Shown one piece after another: positions 58,800 through 64,000 of a stretch of DNA of 64,000 nt. A model generated the notes under the pieces. The model searched no databases, was not told where the DNA came from, and saw only the letters and a list, made by a program, of their open reading frames with translations. The stretch is taken from positions 7,360,963-7,424,962 of the forward strand of contig JAQFVV010006208.1 of assembly GCA_028023455.1 (NCBI GenBank), in the 5' to 3' direction. A program made the translations under genes and the position numbers. Numbering within the stretch: the stretch's first letter is position 1; each line of letters opens with the position of its first letter. The stretch is from Epiperipatus broadwayi (lineage: Eukaryota; Onychophora; Udeonychophora; Euonychophora; Peripatidae).

Positions 58800-59555
58800 T
58801 AATTTACATTAAATCTTTAAAAATATTTGTTAAAGCAACCAATTAAAAAAAAACATGACCTTTACAAGGTCAGGTTCATCTGGTATGCTAATAAAAGAAT
58901 AAGCTATAAATCACAAAAAAATAAGTATGAGAAGTAGCCGTCCTAAAAAAATGTCATCTTATGATAATAAAGAATGTTAAATTTAAACTACTTAAATTGT
59001 CTTTAAAAAAATAAAACCATTTTATTTTTTTAAAATAATATTATTCAATAGAATATACCAAACATTTATTTAAGTAACATTTTAAAACAACCTTATCTTC
59101 AAAGAAGCATTTGAATTAAACACTATATAAATATATAATCTATTAACATTGTAAGACCAATTGTCCACGTTATTCATCCAGGGTGTGAGTGATGTAATTA
59201 GTGAGATCCCTAAAAATTGCAACTTATACTGAACAGTGATGATATGAACAAACCCATTGTCAAGCAGCATTCAGAATGTCATAAGCAGCTGTTATGTGGA
59301 AGTGCATTTTACATCATAACTCATGAGGAATTCAATATTTTAACATTAATTTTGTTTGAAATTGGGAAAAATGGCTATAAATATATTTGAAATCATTCAA
59401 ACAGTATATGGCAGTGAAGTTATTATAAGACAAAGGTTTCAAGTGGTTTGCAAGATCCTGTGGCACCAGAGATAACATTAACAATGATCTACAAATATAC
59501 GACCCCACTGTCATTTTGTCAAAATTCACAATATAGACATGTAATAAATCAATAC
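58800..59555. other. No recognised feature
   Basis: AT-rich DNA with no coding motif. Frames near 59082 and 59332 (minus) have no family. Confidence 0.4.
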
Positions 59556-59559
59556 TAGT

Positions 59560-59930
59560 ATATTATAAGGGGTTTGAACCCAGGCTTTTTAGTTTTCTTC
59601 AGCTATCCTCTCCATCTTATATAACCAATATACATGACCACACACATGATAAATAAGATAAATGATCTCCATAATATATGTATTTCATGCTAAACCAGCA
59701 CTCATCAGTTGGTCCTGATCATCATCTCCCACACACATATATAATCAGTGTTCAGTTTATATTAAGATAGCAAATTTTCAAACTTTAATGGACAGGCTTC
59801 AATCTTCTCCACCTTCCAACTCTTCAGCCATCCATTTCATTGAAAATATAATGATGGGAGGATGCTCAAATCCTTGTTGATGCCAATATTGTCACACCCA
59901 TGTTCAAATACCCTTTAATTTGGATATAGA
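59560..59930 (-). repeat. Family B repeat, dispersed copy
   Basis: Begins ggggtttgaacccaggc and continues through catgctaaaccagcac, atcagtgttcag, ctttaatggacagg and cccatgttcaaa. The ribozyme region (minus, about 59663-59725) keeps CTGATGA, stem II GTGCT/AGCAT and GAAA, and its distal stem I is fully paired (ATGATC/GATCAT). A 2-bp change next to the cleavage site disturbs proximal stem I. Confidence 0.75.
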
Positions 59931-59934
59931 CATG

Positions 59935-60660
59935 CTAATGTCTTTAACAATTTCATTGGTGAATAACTAAAGTACGTTATTACACATCATATGCATTGAT
60001 TCAGAGATGGCACTTCAAGCAGTTTGGAGAGAGAACCAGTCATTTATTTACTTGGATGCACATATTACAATTACTACCTTTATTAATAATAATATTTGTT
60101 AAGGAATTGTATTTATCAAACCATACATAAATATAAAAATGAATAAGTATTTAGCCATTTATGCCAATGCATAAAGAAAATCAATAACTTTCTCATAACT
60201 ATACTAATAATAAATCAAGGATAAAAGTGAATAATACTACTGAAAATCACAGTTTAACATGGTAATAAAGTTAAGAAATAAGATTTTACTTTTATTACTT
60301 TTCCTGCAGAAAGGAGCTTACTTTAATTGAAAAGGAACCTTTAATTACACTTTGAGGCAGAAACCAAGTAGAAGTATGTGATTATTTGTACAGTAAATGA
60401 ACATGGATAGGTAGTTCATTAACAACATCAGCAAATAAAAGTGATGTGATGTATTGTGGCTTCTCCTTAAATGAAGTCAAGAATATCTCAGCAATTATGC
60501 CCAGATAAACCTGTTAGCCACTTTATTTACCATTCTCCCCTCTAAATTTCCCCATATTCTGCTCCATCCCATTTCCACAACATAATCTTTGTCAACTCTA
60601 TAACCTTTATATCTAAATCCCCCTTATCTTTTCCCAAACCCTGCATAAAAAACCAATAAT
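59935..60660. other. No recognised gene
   Basis: AT-rich DNA. A short piece near 60440-60475 resembles part of the TA-flanked element near 55.79 kb. A pyrimidine-rich patch lies at 60515-60640. Confidence 0.4.
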
Positions 60661-60684
60661 TCACTTTCTGTATAAAGTCTTTGT

Positions 60685-60990
60685 ACAATAGTGTCACACA
60701 GTGGAAACTAGAGTAATTAATGGATGCTGTAAGATTAGTGCATAAAATACCTATCTAGTGTCTACTCATTCAATATTCCCAGACTAGTTTCCAGCTTGTG
60801 GCTTTCATCAGTGAGGAGCCTTGGATCTGAGAGGGATTTTAGGTACTAACCTTCTGGCATCCATTGATTACTATGGCTTGCACTGGGTGGCACTACTATA
60901 TGGAGAGTTTGTCACCACTTTAAAAGCTTGTGTAAACACAGGAAATGGTAATCATGTGATGTTTAGTGGCTTAATATAAATAAATGTGGT
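60685..60990 (-). repeat. Family A foldback copy, internally shortened
   Basis: Left unit 60685-60835 with ribozyme, then gagagggatttt and the opposite end ctggcatccattgatta, ggtggcactac and gtaatcatgtgatg. The right unit is a truncated inverted half. No clean target repeat was found. Confidence 0.7.
60768..60826 (-). ncRNA. Hammerhead ribozyme, type I (family A copy 5)
   Basis: On the minus strand: ATCCAA with TTGAAT and TCCTCA with TGGGAA in stem I (G-U and one weak pair), CTGATGA, stem II AGC/GCT with loop CACAA, GAAAC, TA, GTC triplet. The base of stem II is A facing G. The core is intact. Confidence 0.6.
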
Positions 60991-61364
60991 TAGTTTATTG
61001 ACATTTTACCTCGGAGTTCAAAATCAAGAAACACCATGGTTTTTATCTCAGATACCTTATATTTCTTAAATGAAATATCAGTTGAGATTACTTGAAGACA
61101 GGAAATATATATATATGAATACACTTTTCCTTATTTAAAATAGATTTTTACAATTATGATAAATAAAACTAAAGTATGGCCTTATTTTTAGGAGGCTGTA
61201 AAGTTGCCAGCCAAGGGAGATTGGTATCTAAAGATGAACTGGGCAAAAAATCTCATAATTACAGACCCAAATGTCCCTTTGACTTTTTAATTGGGTAATT
61301 ACAACTTTATATCATTTTCAAGTTAAGGAAGATTGCATGCATTGGAAGAAAAAAAACTATTGAA

Positions 61365-61905
61365 TATTAAATGGACATTTGTTGGATTTTATGAAATTGG
61401 AAGAAAAGATGAATTGTTTTAAAAATGGACATGTTATAATGAAAAAAATATTGGAAACACAAGGCAGTGGGATTAATTATGAATAAAAAATGGAAGAACA
61501 ACATTATAGAGATTGATGATACCTAATGTTAAAAATTCAGATTTATACCTCAACAAATTGTCATTCTGGTGAAGAAATAGAGGATTATTGTACGGATGTA
61601 CAAAATGCTTTTTCTAAAACCAAGTAATGTTTTAAAATTGTCATGAAATATTTTAATGCTAGAATTGAAATGAATGAAGTGCTGTGGATAAATTTAGTTA
61701 TTGTGGATAGAAATGATAGAGAACACAGATTTATAGAGTTTGCAGATAAAGAGAAACTTTATATTATAAATTCTTTCTTTAAAAAAATGTTAAATGAAAA
61801 TGAATATGGAAACATTCAAATAAAGATATAGCAGAACTAATTCATATTTTGACGAAGAGAAAATATGTATTTCAAAATGGTAATATTCTTAAAAATTCAT
61901 CATAG
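61365..61905 (+). pseudogene. RTE-like LINE endonuclease relic
   Basis: Plus-strand fragments of the APE-type endonuclease that nicks target DNA in RTE elements, spread over frames: GLIMNKKWKNNIIEID, then IPQQIVI/NCHSGEEIEDYYTDV (matching the YAPTS...EEVEEFY block), IVMKYFNARI (where GDFNA is expected; the catalytic Asp is lost), RFIEFADKEKLYIINSFF, and LTKRKYVFQNGN. Stops and frameshifts are frequent. It is dead. Confidence 0.75.
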
Positions 61906-61924
61906 AAAATGATGATTAATTAGT

Positions 61925-62570
61925 AAAGTGTAAGTTTGTAATGATGGTGTTTTACTTTTAATTATATATTGCACTATTCCATAATCTAATATGAGTATAG
62001 AATGTCTTTAGAAAAATTTAACTTTATTTAAATATTCTAAATACATTCAACTGTTAGCAATAGCACACAGGTTAGTATATGCACAATGTTTCGAAAGATA
62101 TTATTGTCCCCTCTTCTTCAGATGCTGCTGACCTAATCAGTGACAGTACTAGTATGGTAATCAGACCCTTAGATTCTTGAGTATTCAATTTTAAGGTAAT
62201 GCTCTAACCAACTGAGCCATCCTGCCAAAGGCAACAGTCAGTAGAAATTTCATCTACTTATCTATGAAGTTCCTCCTGATTTCTCCACTTTTTTCTAACA
62301 GCAAAGTTGATTAGTGGTTTCTATATATTATGTATAGTCACACTAGATTGACTTATAGAATTGTTTGCCATTGTCATGTAAGCAGCTTCTTTAAATATTC
62401 TTCTTTGTATCTTTTCTTTCCTATCCAATATTTTTGTATGTTCCTAATTGAACATATGTTCATTAAAACTTCTAGCTTTGATACATCTGTTTTTTCTCTT
62501 CTAATCATCAGTTTGTGAAATTGCAAGCACTTTTCAATGGGGTGACTGTTCTCACCAATATATTTCAGCA
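61925..62570 (-). repeat. tRNA-headed repeat (family C), copy 3, with upstream coding-like block
   Basis: On the minus strand: A box in ggcaggatggctcagttgg, a worn B box, ctgaagaagaggggac, tttcgaaacattgtgc and the body and tail as in the other copies. The block upstream of the head (62240-62570) is shared in part with copy 1. In this copy it has a 65-codon frame with ENSHPIEKCLQF and LMNIC, faintly like the cysteine-rich gag end of BEL/Pao elements; I am not sure of that. Confidence 0.65.
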
Positions 62571-62574
62571 AAAT

Positions 62575-63095
62575 TGTCCAATATATAAATACAACTAAGA
62601 TATGTGTTATTGCAAAACGAGAGAGACAAATTTTTTTTTAAGAGAAACAGTATTCAAAATAGATATTCCTAATCTGGAGAAACATTCTGATAAATTTAAA
62701 TTAGAACATGCAAATAGTTTTTAATGATGGTCTGGATTTTAAAAAAATCAATAGAAAGATAAGACTAATACACTATTAAGAATTGCAACAAAGATAGCCA
62801 GCAGGAAAAAGCTAGCAATTGACCAATAAATTTTCTACTGACAAAATAATATATGGAGAAAATAAAGAATATGAAATGTAAAAACAATCTATTAAGAAGA
62901 ATTGAATATTTACAGTTTTGTAAAATGATATGAAAAAAGTGTTGATATAGAACAAAACACCTGTAGAGGTCCCTACTATTGCATTTTATACGCATATTAT
63001 CGAGGTTATAGCCTCAGTAAATATTACTTTCCTTATTTTGTTATTCCTATTTTAAATACTTTAAAAGTTTGCAATGAAGCATTTAAACTAAGGAG
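62575..63095. other. No recognised feature
   Basis: AT-rich DNA; the minus-strand frame near 62765 has no motif. Confidence 0.4.
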
Positions 63096-63097
63096 TA

Positions 63098-63487
63098 TAG
63101 TTGTAATTAAACAAGGCAAAACTCTCCATACAGTAGTGCCACCCTGTGCCAACCAGAATAATCAATAAATGCCAGAAGGGTTGTGCATAAAATCCCTATC
63201 TTTGTGCTTACTCATCCAATATCCCCAGACTAGTTTATGGCTTGTGGCCTTCATCAGTGAGAAGTCTTGGATCTGAGAGCACTGCACCTAGATCTTAAGA
63301 AACTAGTCTGAGGATATTGGATGAGTAGGCAACTAGATAGGGATTTTATGCACAAGCCTTCTGGCATCCATTGATTACTCTGGTTGGCACAGGGTGGCAC
63401 TACTGTATGGAGAGTTTTTCCTTGTTTAATAAGAATTTAAATGCTAATATAAGAGATGGTGATTATGTGATGTTTATAATTGTATTT
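63098..63487. mobile_element. Family A foldback insertion with imperfect 13-bp target duplication
   Basis: The insertion (63111-63474) has both A ends: aaacaaggcaaaactctcc and, mirrored, gagagtttttccttgttt, then aagagatggtgattatgtg. It is flanked by TATAGTTGTAATT (63098-63110) and TATAATTGTATTT (63475-63487), 11 of 13 identical. The ribozyme region (minus, 63215-63273) has TAAA for GAAA and is dead. Confidence 0.8.
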
Positions 63488-63489
63488 AT

Positions 63490-63870
63490 AAGAAAATATA
63501 TATTTTTTGTAATTCAACTAAATATTTTCCTTCTTTTCTAAGCGAATATAATAAATGACTGGTAATGAAAACAAACACAGAAAAGATAGGTTTTAAAAAT
63601 ACTCAGCTTTATTGATGCCTAGCAACATGGATATCATATTCATGACTTACAGTCATGTGACTCAAGAGTTCTTACTATTAGTGTATAAGTAGAAACTCTC
63701 GTGAATTCACAAGGAAAGCTATAAAAGAGAATATAAGTCTCAGGCGCGTAAAAGTCACTGGTATTTGAAGGAAAGTGATTTCTGCAATAAGAAAATGTGG
63801 AACTATTACAAAAAAGAAAGATGAGATCTCATATGTGTGGGAGAATTCTATAAATAATTACGTACTAATA
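63490..63870. other. No recognised feature
   Basis: AT-rich DNA; nothing I can support. Confidence 0.4.
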
Positions 63871-63879
63871 AAGAACAAA

Positions 63880-64000
63880 AAGTATCACTTTCGATTATTA
63901 CATCTTTTGAATTGCTCAGAATTTTAATGAAGTGGGGCATGCAATTAAATCTTTAAAGAAAAGGAAAGCTCCAGATACTGATGGAATTATTACTGATATC
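63880..64000 (+). pseudogene. RTE-like LINE fragment running off the window
   Basis: The plus-strand frame near the end reads VGHAIKSLKKRKAPDTDGII, the conserved stretch just before the reverse transcriptase domain (usually AIKSLKNGKAPGPDGI). The catalytic part would lie beyond position 64000. Its state cannot be judged. Confidence 0.75.

Overview
The window reads as non-coding, repeat-dominated nuclear DNA from an AT-rich invertebrate animal. I found no complete host gene and no rRNA, CRISPR or bacterial operon structure. The kinds of mobile element (jockey/CR1-like LINE, RTE-like LINE with an APE-type nuclease, hAT with a DUF4371-type transposase, Merlin, tRNA-derived SINEs, LTR elements) point to a metazoan. 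Phylum and species cannot be decided from the sequence alone.

Two interspersed repeat families, called A and B here, account for much of the window, and both carry a type I hammerhead ribozyme fold. In each the fold spans about 59 nt: a stem I with an internal bulge, the CTGATGA box, a short stem II, GAAA, a 2-bp stem III, and an NUH cleavage triplet (GUC in A; AUA or GUA in B). Several copies keep the core, and some stem positions change in compensating pairs between copies. Family A insertions are flanked by 12 to 14 bp direct repeats at five loci, and one has a related empty site nearby. Family B is dispersed and also forms a head-to-head tandem array (about 470-bp unit) at 24.6 to 27.6 kb. 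These look like retrozyme-like or hammerhead-bearing retroposons. I regard them as the system worth pursuing.

Layout. 0.2-7.5 kb: family A copies, one split by an LTR element without genes (two 1.66-1.70 kb LTRs around 1.55 kb). 7.7-8.1 kb: hAT MITE with perfect 8-bp TSD. 8.3-8.7 kb: long AAT/AGT microsatellite. 8.7-10.6 kb: 5'-truncated LINE with an open reverse transcriptase frame. 11-16.2 kb: family B copies, tRNA-headed repeats, a MITE broken by a SINE, an 885-bp palindrome, RTE tails. 17.0-19.2 kb: possible solo LTR. 19.4-23.2 kb: SINEs, inverted B and A clusters. 24.6-27.6 kb: hammerhead array. 27.8-29.7 kb: a further inverted repeat with an A insertion. 31.5-31.9 kb: recent 202-bp tandem duplication. 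34.1 kb: one possible host exon. 35.5-38.7 kb: decayed hAT transposase gene broken by A and B insertions. 41.5-49.9 kb: A, B, RTE fragments and a satellite. 50.4-56.6 kb: two related TA-flanked elements around a hAT MITE, a hairpin and a tRNA-headed repeat. 57.2-58.4 kb: Merlin transposon with TIRs and TSD. 58.7-64 kb: A, B, tRNA-headed and RTE relics, the last running off the end.

Almost every coding region is a relic; only the LINE reverse transcriptase at 9.3-10.6 kb is open over a long stretch. A plausible but unproven reading is that an autonomous LINE, such as the RTE-like family with several relics here, mobilised the non-autonomous hammerhead repeats and SINEs.
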